Positions 54,844 through 64,000 of a DNA stretch of 64,000 nt are shown here, piece by piece. The notes beneath the pieces were generated by a model. That model had not been told where the DNA came from. It was given only the letters and a program-made list of their open reading frames with translations, and did no database searches. A program made the translations under genes and the position numbers. Position 1 is the first letter of the stretch. Every line of letters starts with the position of its first letter. Origin of the DNA: Asticcacaulis currens (GTDB taxonomy: Bacteria; Pseudomonadota; Alphaproteobacteria; Caulobacterales; Caulobacteraceae); contig NZ_JAQQKW010000003.1 in assembly GCF_028550395.1 (NCBI RefSeq), forward strand, positions 124,001-188,000. The letters run 5' to 3'.

Positions 54844-57828
54844 TCAGAAGCTCTTGGAGAGCTTGAGATAGAACTGACGCCCCAGATAGCCTTCGAAATA
54901 CTGGCTGGACAGGGGGTAGTTACCCAGACGGGTGATCGTGCTGCCATTGCCGAGGACCGTGGGCTTTTCGTCGGTCAGGTTCGAAACCGCTGCGGTCACG
55001 TACCAGTCCTTGCCACGATACTGCACGCTCAGATCATGCGTGATAAAGGCTTCGACGTCCGTGCGATATTTGGCGTTCGGGATGATCGAAGTGGGGCTCG
55101 TCTTACCCTCTTCACCAAAGCGGCCGAGGTTTTCGGTGTCTCCCGTGTAGTTGAGGGTCCACACAACGCGCCAGTCGTCCTTCTTGAACGAGGTCTGGAT
55201 GTTACCCACCCAGGCCGGCTGACCCGCAATGCCCTGATAGTCATAGACGACATCGCCGGGGAAGAGCTGCGAGAGATACTCTTCGGTGTGGGTCGCCTGC
55301 AGATCAATCAGCAGGTTGCCGAAGTTGAAGTCCTTTTCATAGCTGGCGACGATATCCACACCCTTGGTCGTTTCCGTCGGGATGTTGCGATAGCTGGCGT
55401 CGATGACATCGATGCCCTTGTCGGTGGCGCGGCGGCTGAACAGCGTACAGAACTTGTTGGTCGCGAAGTCCACGGCGTTGTAGCACGCCCCGACAACACC
55501 CGCACCCGTCGAAGAGATCTGATCGCGAACTTCGATTTTCCAGAAATCGACCGCCAGACGGAAGCCGGTTTCCGGCGGCGTCAGCACGATGCCGTAGGTC
55601 GTCGCCGTCGAGGTTTCAGGCTTCAGATCAAGCCCGCCACCGGTCTTCACGATCGCCGACGACCCCCCACCGGCGAAATCCGCCGGAAGGCCTGCCGCAG
55701 CGCAGTTGGCGCGGACGCGGTCATTACGCACGAAGCCGCCGTCTTCACCGACCCGACCGTAGTTGATACACGGATCAACCGAAGCCTGTTGCAGGAAGCC
55801 GGTCTGGTCCTTCAGGTAAAGCTCGTAAAGCGCCGGTGCGCGGAACGAGGTGCCATGGGTTGCCCGCAGGCGCAGGACATCGTTCAGAGCCCAGTTCAGC
55901 CCCAGCTTATAGGTCGTATCGTCACCGACGCTGTCATAGTTCGAGTAGCGACCCGAGGCGTTCAGCTTGAGGTCCTTCACGAGGAAGACATTGTTGACCA
56001 GAGGCACTTCGAATTCGGCATAGACTTCCGAAAGCGTGTCAGAGCCCTTGGTAACCCCGGCCGTGGTGCGGCCCCAGATATTCTTCGTCAGCGACAGTTC
56101 ACCCGGCTGATCGTCGATCTTATCACGACGGAAGCTGACACCGAAGGCGCTGCCGACCGGGCCGGCCGGAAGTGTGAACAGATCGCCCGTGACAGAGCCT
56201 TCGAGGATCGTCTGGGTATACTTGGTGGAGCCGTTGTCGCGCGTAAAGTACCAGTCACGAACCGCCTTCGAATAGTTACCGTCCTCAAGACCGGCTTTCG
56301 AGAAGAGTTCGGTGAACGGGATACAACCCGCCGGCGCGCCCGTGCCACAGACATTGCCCGGCATCAGTTCAAGCGTGTCCTGATCGGTACCGGTACCCCA
56401 GTTCAGGCGATCCAGAATGATTGCGTCGTTGGAATAGGTGCCGTTGCTGACAGAGTGCGACAGATAAACGTCCCACGCCCAGCTGTTCCATTCACCGCGG
56501 GCCCCGCCCAGTGCACGCAGGGTGCGTACTTCCTGCTCGGAAGATTGGCGGTACAGGCTGATCGGGTTGGCGCCCATGCCCGGATAGCCGAGTTGCGCGA
56601 GAGTCGCATTGACCGGATAGTTGGGAATGATGGAGCGGATAGGCACCGTACCGGTACGGAACGGGTTGATGGTGGACTTTTCGTGCACATAAGGGAAGAA
56701 TTGGGCGTAGGCCACCTGCTCGGAATTACGCAGGGTGAACATGAGTTCGCTATACAGTTCACCGCCGCCCAGCCAGTCCGGACGATACTCGCCCTGCATG
56801 AAAAAGGACAGGCGCTTAACCGGCGATATGATCGTGGCGTCGTGCGACTTCGGATCGTTGAAGCTGCGCTCGGCGTAGGGGATAAAGGCCCAGCCGGGGA
56901 CGCCTTCCGTAGGCGTGCTGCCCGGCGAGATCTTGCGGCTGCCCCAATAGCTGCTCAGACCAAAGGCGTCGAAGGGCGCGTAAACGCCGACATAGCCTTC
57001 GATGCCGTGGGTATAGCACTTGATATTGCCCGTCGTCGGGTCGATCAGGTCGGCGCGCGAACCGTCGGCCTTGTAATAGTTGTCCTGCGGGCAGAGGAAG
57101 GCGTCACGATCACCGACCGTCAGCGCATCCTGCTTGAAACCTTCGAGCGACAGGGCCAGGTGCCCCTTATCGAACGACTTGCCCCAGATGGCGCTGAGGT
57201 TGGCAGTACCGCCACCGCCGTCCTGCGTGCGGTTCGTCTGGGCCTCAAGGGTCAGGCCTTCAAAGTTCGAGCGCGTGATGACGTTGACCACGCCCGCAAC
57301 CGCGTCAGAACCGTAGATCGAGGAGGCCCCGTCCTTCAGGATTTCATAGCGCGAAACGAAGGCCGAAGGGATGGTGTTGAGATCGACCGGACCGACCGTA
57401 CCGCCGACACCGGCGGGGGGCATACGACGACCGTTGATCAGAACCAGCGAGCGCTGGGCACCCAGACCGCGCAGGGAGATGGTGTTGATACCATCGCCGC
57501 CACCGACGATATAACCCGTAAAGGTGTTGTTGATCTGACCCGACGAAGCCGCCGTGGTCGAGCTTTGCAGAATTTCGGTCGCTGAGATCAGGCCGGCGGC
57601 CGAGGAACGTTCCGCCGTGATCACCGTTACCGGCGACGCCGAAGTGTATTCCTTACCTTTGATGCGCGATCCGGTGATCACGACTTCGGTCGTTTCATCG
57701 GCCGCAGGCTCTTCGGTCTTTGCAGGCTGAGCGTCTTGCGCGTTGGCAGCCGCCACGCCGAAGAGGACGCCGGTTAAAACCGTACCAGCCAGAAGCCATT
57801 TACGAGTCAGGTGAGAGGGTTTGGTCAA
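54844..57828 (-). CDS. TonB-dependent outer-membrane receptor (large, TTG start)
   Basis: The start is taken as TTG 57828, with GGAGG 5 bases upstream; no ATG gives a sensible signal peptide. The 994-residue protein begins TKPSHLTRKWLLAGTVLTGV, a signal peptide ending in AAANA. The plug has EVVITGSRIKGKEYTSASPV, ISLRGLGAQRSLVLINGRRM and DGASSIYGSDAVAGVVNVIT, typical of the large Caulobacterales/Sphingomonad receptors for peptides or sugars. The barrel ends in FYLKLSKSF. It is separate from, but convergent in style with, the S9 peptidase gene upstream on the same strand, a pairing that may suggest peptide uptake. Confidence 0.93.
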   Translation of the reverse strand: MTKPSHLTRKWLLAGTVLTGVLFGVAAANAQDAQPAKTEEPAADETTEVVITGSRIKGKEYTSASPVTVITAERSSAAGLISATEILQSSTTAASSGQINNTFTGYIVGGGDGINTISLRGLGAQRSLVLINGRRMPPAGVGGTVGPVDLNTIPSAFVSRYEILKDGASSIYGSDAVAGVVNVITRSNFEGLTLEAQTNRTQDGGGGTANLSAIWGKSFDKGHLALSLEGFKQDALTVGDRDAFLCPQDNYYKADGSRADLIDPTTGNIKCYTHGIEGYVGVYAPFDAFGLSSYWGSRKISPGSTPTEGVPGWAFIPYAERSFNDPKSHDATIISPVKRLSFFMQGEYRPDWLGGGELYSELMFTLRNSEQVAYAQFFPYVHEKSTINPFRTGTVPIRSIIPNYPVNATLAQLGYPGMGANPISLYRQSSEQEVRTLRALGGARGEWNSWAWDVYLSHSVSNGTYSNDAIILDRLNWGTGTDQDTLELMPGNVCGTGAPAGCIPFTELFSKAGLEDGNYSKAVRDWYFTRDNGSTKYTQTILEGSVTGDLFTLPAGPVGSAFGVSFRRDKIDDQPGELSLTKNIWGRTTAGVTKGSDTLSEVYAEFEVPLVNNVFLVKDLKLNASGRYSNYDSVGDDTTYKLGLNWALNDVLRLRATHGTSFRAPALYELYLKDQTGFLQQASVDPCINYGRVGEDGGFVRNDRVRANCAAAGLPADFAGGGSSAIVKTGGGLDLKPETSTATTYGIVLTPPETGFRLAVDFWKIEVRDQISSTGAGVVGACYNAVDFATNKFCTLFSRRATDKGIDVIDASYRNIPTETTKGVDIVASYEKDFNFGNLLIDLQATHTEEYLSQLFPGDVVYDYQGIAGQPAWVGNIQTSFKKDDWRVVWTLNYTGDTENLGRFGEEGKTSPTSIIPNAKYRTDVEAFITHDLSVQYRGKDWYVTAAVSNLTDEKPTVLGNGSTITRLGNYPLSSQYFEGYLGRQFYLKLSKSF

Positions 57829-58163
57829 TGCCGCCTCCGGGATTTTTATTACGGGGATGCCTTGCGCGCATAACGGAAGGCTTATTTTCAACAATCCGAC
57901 ACTAACTCGTCACATTTGAGACGCAATGCAAAAATCGTTTGTGACGTAACAAACCCGGTTCCTGTGGTAAGTTTGCCTCAAATACTTGGCATAACTGGGA
58001 GCACTTCCCAGAAATACCGATGTTATACATTAAACTTATTTAATATTCCGAAAATCAAAAAACGTTTCCTGTAGAGATGACCACTTAAATGAACGCTGTT
58101 TTTTTATGAGAAGGCGCAACAAAGCAAAACTTTAAAGCGAAACATTATGCCGTGGGCGAACAC
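57829..58163. other. Leader of the second TonB-dependent receptor gene
   Basis: An A/T-rich stretch of about 330 bases (57880-58150) precedes the receptor gene and follows the terminator of the S9 peptidase gene. It should contain the receptor promoter. I see no gene and no clear operator. Confidence 0.4.
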
Positions 58164-58191
58164 AAAAAACCCCGCCAAGAGTGGCGGGGTT
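58164..58191 (-). terminator. Terminator of the S9 peptidase gene
   Basis: On the minus strand AACCCCGCCA-CTCT-TGGCGGGGTT is followed by a T-run. It lies about 28 bases after the peptidase stop codon. Confidence 0.87.
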
Positions 58192-58218
58192 AAGCTAAAG
58201 CCCTTTCTCAGAACCGAT

Positions 58219-60204
58219 TCACAGCAAACCGCACTTATCGGACTTGAGGTAGTTTTCGATCAGGGTCAGGCTTTGGGTATGCCACTCCGGACGCCACGGC
58301 AGAGTGTGCCACATGTCCTTGATTTCGACATATTGGACATCCTTTCCGGCGGCCTTCATGGCCTTGAAGAACATGCGTGAGTGATCCGTATCGGCCTGAC
58401 GGTCACGATCACCGTGATAGAGCAATATAGGGATATTGGCATTGGCGACGTTTTTCAGCGGGTCCATGCCTTTGACCGTATGCCCCTGAACGTCGCGCTG
58501 TATGTGGTTGCCGCCCCAGAAACTGCCGAGCCGCTCCAGACTGGAAACCCCGGCGCCGGCAATGGCGCAACGATATGGGCTGTTGGGACGCACGCTGGCC
58601 GCTATCGCTGCGAAGCCCCCATAGGAATAGCCGAAGATCGCCATCCGCTTGGGATCGGCAACGCCCTTGGTCACCATAAAGGCGGCCGCGTCGTCATTGT
58701 CATCGGACATTTTCTGACCCCACTCGCGGTCACCTGCCTTCCACAGCTTGTCACCCCAGCCTTCGGAGCCCCGGTACTGCGGCTGAATCACCGCGATACC
58801 GCGGGTCGCCAGGAATTGCGGCCAGCCCGAACCATCCCAGGTCATTTCATCGCGCGCCCACGGGCCACCATGCGGCAGAACCACGAGCGGCACCGGTCCC
58901 TTGGCGGGCGTCCATTCCGGCGGATAGGTGACAATCGCCGGAATATCCAGTCCGTCTCTCGCCTTATAGGTAACGAACTCCCCCTTACCCAAGGATTTGG
59001 GGTCGATCCAGGGCCGCTCGTTACCCATCTTGGTCAGGGCACCGTTCTGATAGATATAGTAGTCGGTCGGATAATCGACCGCATCAACGGCAACGACAGC
59101 CTTATCGTCGCCGCGATTCACGCGGAACGTGACGTTTTTGCCTGGGAAGGCCGCCTTGACCTGCTTTTGCACGGCAGCCCATTTTTCATCCAGAAACACC
59201 TGAATTTCCGCCGGGCCACCCAGATAGATCGCGGACACGGAGTCGAGCTTCTTCTCCGCATAGTTCTGCTTCAGGCCGATGGCCATGATATTGTACTTGT
59301 CATTGGCAAAGAGCGGCTCTTCAGAGAAGGTCTTGGCCTTGATGTCGTAGCTGTAGATAGCGCTCTTGTCGCGGCCGCGATTGGTGCGCACAAACAGCTT
59401 GTTGGTGTCCGTATCGTAACCCAGTATGGCAAGATCGACCCGTTCTTCGAGGACATAACCCAGTTGCGGGTGATCGACCCACTCTCCGGTGGCCGGATTC
59501 TTGATCTGGGTGATGAGGTAGAACTTACCCCCTTCCCGAACATCGACCGCCTGACGGATCAGGGGCTCAGCCGTGGTGAGGTTGACACCGGCCGCAACAA
59601 ATTCCCACTTCTCGCTGTCCTTGGCGACAAGGCGCGTAGCCCCTGTCTTGCGGCTCAGCTCGTAATATTCCCACGCCCCTTCACCGGGCTTGCGGATAAT
59701 GACCTTGTCCTCGTCATAGAGGTTGCTGAGCCAGACCGAGGCGGCATCACCGACCGCATTGGCCTCGCTGCGACCGCCTGTCTTGAACGGCTCGATGATG
59801 TTCTTGCCGTCGATGTCGGCCATATAGGTTTTGACGGTAAAGCTCAGACGGCCATCACCACGCGTGATCTCCTGTTCGGCGCGGAACAAAATCTTGTCAT
59901 TGCCGAAAAAGCCGACACCGGTGATGCGATTGGTGGCCGACGGGATCCACACCGGCGTTTTGGCCAGATCAGATGCATCCCACACCGAAATGACCGGCCA
60001 CTTCTGGTTCGGCGCTGACACGATCGCCGCGACGTGCTTCCCGTCGGGCGAAATGGTGACATTGTTGATCGCCTCGAACTTCGCGAAGGATTCGATAGGT
60101 ACCGGCGCAGCCATCACTGGGGTAACGACAGCGGCAACCGCCAGACTTGCCGCAAAGGCGAATAACGCACCGGCGCGACGGCGGGCGAAGGGAAGGCCAG
60201 TCAT
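58219..60204 (-). CDS. S9 family (prolyl oligopeptidase-type) secreted peptidase
   Basis: ATG 60204 has GGAG 6 bases upstream and gives a signal peptide (RRRAGALFAFAASLAVAAVV, cleaved near MAAPVP). The 661-residue enzyme has an N-terminal beta-propeller and a C-terminal alpha/beta hydrolase. The hydrolase has LVVLPHGGPWARDEMTWDG, the nucleophile motif GYSYGGFAA near residue 522, Asp in YHGDRDRQAD near 605, and His in DMWHTLP near 633, so the triad is complete. It would cleave short peptides in the periplasm or outside. It may feed the peptide-type receptor gene downstream on the same strand. Confidence 0.92.
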   Translation of the reverse strand: MTGLPFARRRAGALFAFAASLAVAAVVTPVMAAPVPIESFAKFEAINNVTISPDGKHVAAIVSAPNQKWPVISVWDASDLAKTPVWIPSATNRITGVGFFGNDKILFRAEQEITRGDGRLSFTVKTYMADIDGKNIIEPFKTGGRSEANAVGDAASVWLSNLYDEDKVIIRKPGEGAWEYYELSRKTGATRLVAKDSEKWEFVAAGVNLTTAEPLIRQAVDVREGGKFYLITQIKNPATGEWVDHPQLGYVLEERVDLAILGYDTDTNKLFVRTNRGRDKSAIYSYDIKAKTFSEEPLFANDKYNIMAIGLKQNYAEKKLDSVSAIYLGGPAEIQVFLDEKWAAVQKQVKAAFPGKNVTFRVNRGDDKAVVAVDAVDYPTDYYIYQNGALTKMGNERPWIDPKSLGKGEFVTYKARDGLDIPAIVTYPPEWTPAKGPVPLVVLPHGGPWARDEMTWDGSGWPQFLATRGIAVIQPQYRGSEGWGDKLWKAGDREWGQKMSDDNDDAAAFMVTKGVADPKRMAIFGYSYGGFAAIAASVRPNSPYRCAIAGAGVSSLERLGSFWGGNHIQRDVQGHTVKGMDPLKNVANANIPILLYHGDRDRQADTDHSRMFFKAMKAAGKDVQYVEIKDMWHTLPWRPEWHTQSLTLIENYLKSDKCGLL

Positions 60205-60398
60205 GGGAAACTCCGTAACGTCCCTTGGAAAAGTATCCAATGAGCCTTTTTTGAGGCTTGCCGTCAAGCTGCACAACTCAAAAACGCACGTTATTCGCAA
60301 CCGTTGTAAAAGTCTTCCCGCTCCATCTGCTTGATCCGCAAGTGATATCTGCACCCACTGCCTTCTGGGTCAGATGAGAACAAAGATTTCAAACGACG

Positions 60399-61394
60399 CT
60401 ATTCTTTTTGAATGACCGCGTTATTTGAAAATGTCAACTTCGCACGACTTTCGGGCAAGGCAAGGTCCGCCCTCACCGGCAGATGATCCGAGCCGACATC
60501 GCGCAAAACCGTCAGTCGGCCGGCCCGCAGACCCTTCGTCAGCACATGGTCGATCTGTATGCCCAGAAGGGCGCGGCCGGTCGGCCAGGTGTGGCGCAGG
60601 CCCGATCCCGCTGGCCAGCTCAGTCTGGCGCGCATCAGCGGTCCCATGCTGCCGGACCACAGGGTGGCGTTGAGATCGCCCGTGACGATAACCGGTTTTG
60701 TTTCTGAGGCCACCCGCCGGGCCAGATCCGCAATATACAGCCGGTTATCTTCGCTCAGGCTGGCATTGGCGGGTGGCATGGGGTGGGCAACGTAAACCAC
60801 ATAGTCGGCAAAATCGGCGCGCATCAGAGTCAAATTGTAGCGCCCGATGCGATAAAGGGTCGGCGTGAAGGGGCGCTTGGCATAAAGCGCCACGCCGAAA
60901 ACGCCCGCCTCCGGGGCATAGCTGTAAGGATAGGTCGCGCGCAGTTCCTTCAGCCGCTCTATCCACGCCGGAGAGGTTTCAGCGGCGGCAAACAGGTCGG
61001 CATTTTCACCTTCGGCCAGCGCAATCACCGTGCCATAGTCGCGATTATCGGCCAGTACATTGCTGAAAACGAGGCTGAGCGGCCGCCCGGCATCGCTCGT
61101 CGCGGGCAGGACCGGCCGTTGCATCAGCCGCAGGGCCACAGGGGTCGCGTGCAGCATCAGCACGACAGCGGCAAAACCCATCAAGGCCCGACGCGCCAGA
61201 CACAGGCTGATGAGCAGCCCCGCCACGGCCAGCACCACAAGCTGCAACCGGAAGGGTACGATCATATCGCCGGGCCAATGCGGCCACAGCGAAATCAGGC
61301 CGATCAACAGCCCCGCACTCAGCCCCAGCCCGACCGTAAAGCGCGTATTGCGGCTGAAACCATCGGCCCAGCTCAACTCAAAATGACGGGCCAT
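60399..61394 (-). CDS. Endonuclease/exonuclease/phosphatase-family membrane protein
   Basis: ATG 61394 follows GGAG by 5 bases. The 331-residue protein begins with two to three membrane helices (about 20-85) and continues with an EEP-fold domain: LSLVFSNVLADNRDYG, DLFAAAETSPAWIERL, VIVTGDLNATLWSG (metal-binding DxN) and VGSDHLPVRADL (catalytic SDH). Similar proteins with this layout act on membrane or extracytoplasmic phosphoesters, but the substrate is unknown. It lies 17 bases after the lipoprotein gene on the same strand, so the two form a likely operon. Confidence 0.88.
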   Translation of the reverse strand: MARHFELSWADGFSRNTRFTVGLGLSAGLLIGLISLWPHWPGDMIVPFRLQLVVLAVAGLLISLCLARRALMGFAAVVLMLHATPVALRLMQRPVLPATSDAGRPLSLVFSNVLADNRDYGTVIALAEGENADLFAAAETSPAWIERLKELRATYPYSYAPEAGVFGVALYAKRPFTPTLYRIGRYNLTLMRADFADYVVYVAHPMPPANASLSEDNRLYIADLARRVASETKPVIVTGDLNATLWSGSMGPLMRARLSWPAGSGLRHTWPTGRALLGIQIDHVLTKGLRAGRLTVLRDVGSDHLPVRADLALPESRAKLTFSNNAVIQKE

Positions 61395-61411
61395 CTGCTC
61401 TCCTCGCCGGA

Positions 61412-61888
61412 TCAGAAGGATACCATCTCGGCGTAGACGTCGGGCGTTCCGCAAGCGGTCGCGCCAACCTCCGGTGCAACGCGGCGCGCCACCGCCTGCG
61501 CGCAGACATAGGCGGCCCTGGCCTCGCCGGCGGTCACCTCATAACGCGGCACATTGATAATGGCTGTGCGCCCCGGATTGCCATTGAGCCCGGCTATATA
61601 TTGCGTGATGGGCATGTAACCTTTGGCGCTCAGGGCCTGTTGGCGGTAGGTCGTGGCCTTTACCGGGTCGGCGGGCGTGCCCTGTAGCCCGTACTGATAG
61701 ACCAGCGAGGTCGAAAACTGCGCGCGGGCGTCGCCGCTGGCGGCCCTGGTTTCCAGTTCAGCCACCGGCACACTCAGCGCATCGCGCAGCAGCGAGCGCC
61801 CGCCCGAATGACTGGCCACGGGCACAGAGGCGCATCCGGACAGCGCGATACACAGCATTAAGGAAACGGCCAGAACCTCGCGACGCAT
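61412..61888 (-). CDS. Small lipoprotein with Sel1-like repeat
   Basis: The start is ATG 61888 (MRREVLAVSLMLCIALSGCA), a lipoprotein signal with lipobox LSGC; the much longer open frame reaching 62773 is rejected because it runs against aatA. The 158-residue protein has a short helical repeat (LETRAASGDARAQFSTSLVY) followed by QYGLQGTPADPVKATTYR, which is Sel1/TPR-like. A tail with two Cys follows (YVCAQAV; ATACGTP). Function is unknown. It is upstream of, and probably co-transcribed with, the EEP-family gene. Confidence 0.75.
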   Translation of the reverse strand: MRREVLAVSLMLCIALSGCASVPVASHSGGRSLLRDALSVPVAELETRAASGDARAQFSTSLVYQYGLQGTPADPVKATTYRQQALSAKGYMPITQYIAGLNGNPGRTAIINVPRYEVTAGEARAAYVCAQAVARRVAPEVGATACGTPDVYAEMVSF

Positions 61889-62131
61889 ACATCCCCCGTT
61901 GCGATGCGTGATGGCGCATTCGTCGTCGCCAGCAGGCTTCATCCTACCCCTTCCCTCGCCCCCTGTCACCCATGTGCCGCGCCACGATTCGTTCCGGACG
62001 AAACCATCTGTACGACCGCAGGGCCACGCCTTTGCGAAAATGTCGCACAATCCTGCAACAGTGCTGGACAAACGCCGCCCTTCGCGCAAAAGAGGGGCGA
62101 ACCTCCACCGCCCATAAAGCCAGATATTTAA

Positions 62132-63349
<1,218 letters not shown>

Positions 63350-63469
63350 GCCGGTACGGGCACCGCGTCTGCGCAGCCATTCGACCCTATCCCTTCACCC
63401 GGCCTCAGCGCCTTACGGAGCGGAGGCCATCCTCCTCCTGCCGGGGCGAGGATGCGTTGAGGTGCGCCT

Positions 63470-64000
63470 GTGACGCAGTGGCTTCTCTCTCCCCTCGCCT
63501 GTCTGAGCATTGTCGCCATCGCGGCGGGCCTGGCGGCGCTGCTGGCACAACTGGCCATCCGCGGCGGGCCGGTCGATATTCCGCGTGAGCGCGGGGCGCA
63601 CAAGGCTCCGACCCCGACCAGCGGCGGGCTGGCCGTCATGGCCGCCAGCGGACTGGCCATCGCTTTTGGCGTTTTAGAACTTTCCGTTCATGTGCCGCAG
63701 ACCGGCCTGTGGCTGTTTGGCTTTGCCGCTCTGGCTGGGTTGTCGGGGGCGATTGACGACGTGCTGGATCTGCCTGCCAAGGCGCGTCTGCTGTTTCAGA
63801 TCATCCTGTGTGCGGGTTTTGCCAGCCTCTATCCGGTGCATGAGCTGATCCTGGCCCCCGGCCTGACTCTGGCCGTGCCGTTTCCGCTGGGGGTGCTGGC
63901 CGCAACCGCGTGGCTGGTGCTGGGGCTGAATGCCATCAATTTCATGGACGGGTCGAACGGTCTGGCTATCGGTACGCAGGCCGTGTGCCTGCTGATCTAT
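63470..64000 (+). CDS. MraY/WecA-type undecaprenyl-phosphate sugar-phosphate transferase (partial)
   Basis: GTG 63470 has GAGGTG 5 bases upstream. The first 177 residues are in the window. They show several membrane helices, RGAHKAPTPTSGGLAVM with the typical first cytoplasmic loop, GLSGAIDDVLDLPAKARLL with the Asp-Asp magnesium motif, and LGLNAINFMDGSNGLAIG with the second aspartate motif (NFMDG). The family moves a sugar 1-phosphate from UDP-sugar to undecaprenyl phosphate, starting O-antigen, capsule or wall polymers. The rest lies beyond the window. Confidence 0.9.
   Translation, partial: MTQWLLSPLACLSIVAIAAGLAALLAQLAIRGGPVDIPRERGAHKAPTPTSGGLAVMAASGLAIAFGVLELSVHVPQTGLWLFGFAALAGLSGAIDDVLDLPAKARLLFQIILCAGFASLYPVHELILAPGLTLAVPFPLGVLAATAWLVLGLNAINFMDGSNGLAIGTQAVCLLIY

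Noticed and set aside
54838-57585. 915-codon open frame on the plus strand
   Set aside because: It lies wholly antisense to the second TonB-dependent receptor, is Arg/Gly/Asp-rich without motifs, and reflects GC-rich codon use of the real gene.
58381-60018. 545-codon open frame on the plus strand
   Set aside because: Antisense to the S9 peptidase; no family features.

Overview
The window looks like a chromosomal segment of an alphaproteobacterium, most likely Caulobacterales and perhaps Asticcacaulis-like. This rests on the high GC content, two large TonB-dependent receptors with Caulobacterales-style signal peptides, a perfect TTAA-N7-TTAA CtrA-type box upstream of a chemotaxis receptor, and the clusters def-fmt-truA/dapE and dnaX-ybaB-recR. 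The genus is inference; no rRNA is present.

Region 1 (1-31.4 kb) is mostly core genome. In order it holds a YdbH-like envelope protein running off the left edge, an M23 peptidase, an MFS transporter, dapE, truA, fmt, def, a DUF2141 protein with a Tat-exported carotenoid-oxygenase-like enzyme, rmuC, a VUT-family transporter, recR, ybaB, dnaX, the SRP RNA, an OprB-like porin, a chemotaxis receptor, a secreted amidohydrolase, the agmatine-to-putrescine pair aguA/aguB, a TonB-dependent receptor, a GT39 membrane glycosyltransferase and an OmpA protein with 28 consecutive prolines. Intergenic spaces carry a family of GC-rich palindromic repeats and several clear terminators.

Region 2 (31.47-51.42 kb) is a genomic island of about 19.9 kb inserted at the 3' end of tRNA-Ser(CGA). 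A 15-bp direct repeat bounds it, matching paired ACCCCAGC repeats lie near both ends, and a complete tyrosine integrase sits at the end far from the tRNA. Its cargo is mainly defence-like: an RloA/RloB (AbiL-like) pair lying between two copies of an excisionase-like gene; a DUF3363 relaxase with a CopG-type regulator but no visible conjugation machinery; a fused nucleotidyltransferase-HEPN protein; a four-gene restriction-like operon (short methylase, Eco57I-type methylase, GIY-YIG/DEAD helicase, Mrr nuclease); and an ASCH-domain gene overlapping a DruA-like (DUF4338) gene, divergent from an unknown protein with two C-terminal membrane helices. A frameshifted Excalibur-domain remnant is also present.

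Region 3 (51.4-64 kb) returns to chromosome-like content: an unrecognised 564-residue protein, a class C beta-lactamase-like serine hydrolase, a second TonB-dependent receptor (TTG start), an S9 peptidase, an endonuclease/exonuclease/phosphatase-family membrane protein with an upstream lipoprotein gene, an aspartate-type aminotransferase, and the start of an MraY/WecA-type sugar-phosphate transferase that runs off the right edge.

All family calls come from reading motifs by eye; no database search was possible. The strongest candidates for something undescribed are the ASCH/DruA-like/two-TM cluster and the four-gene methylase-helicase-Mrr operon.
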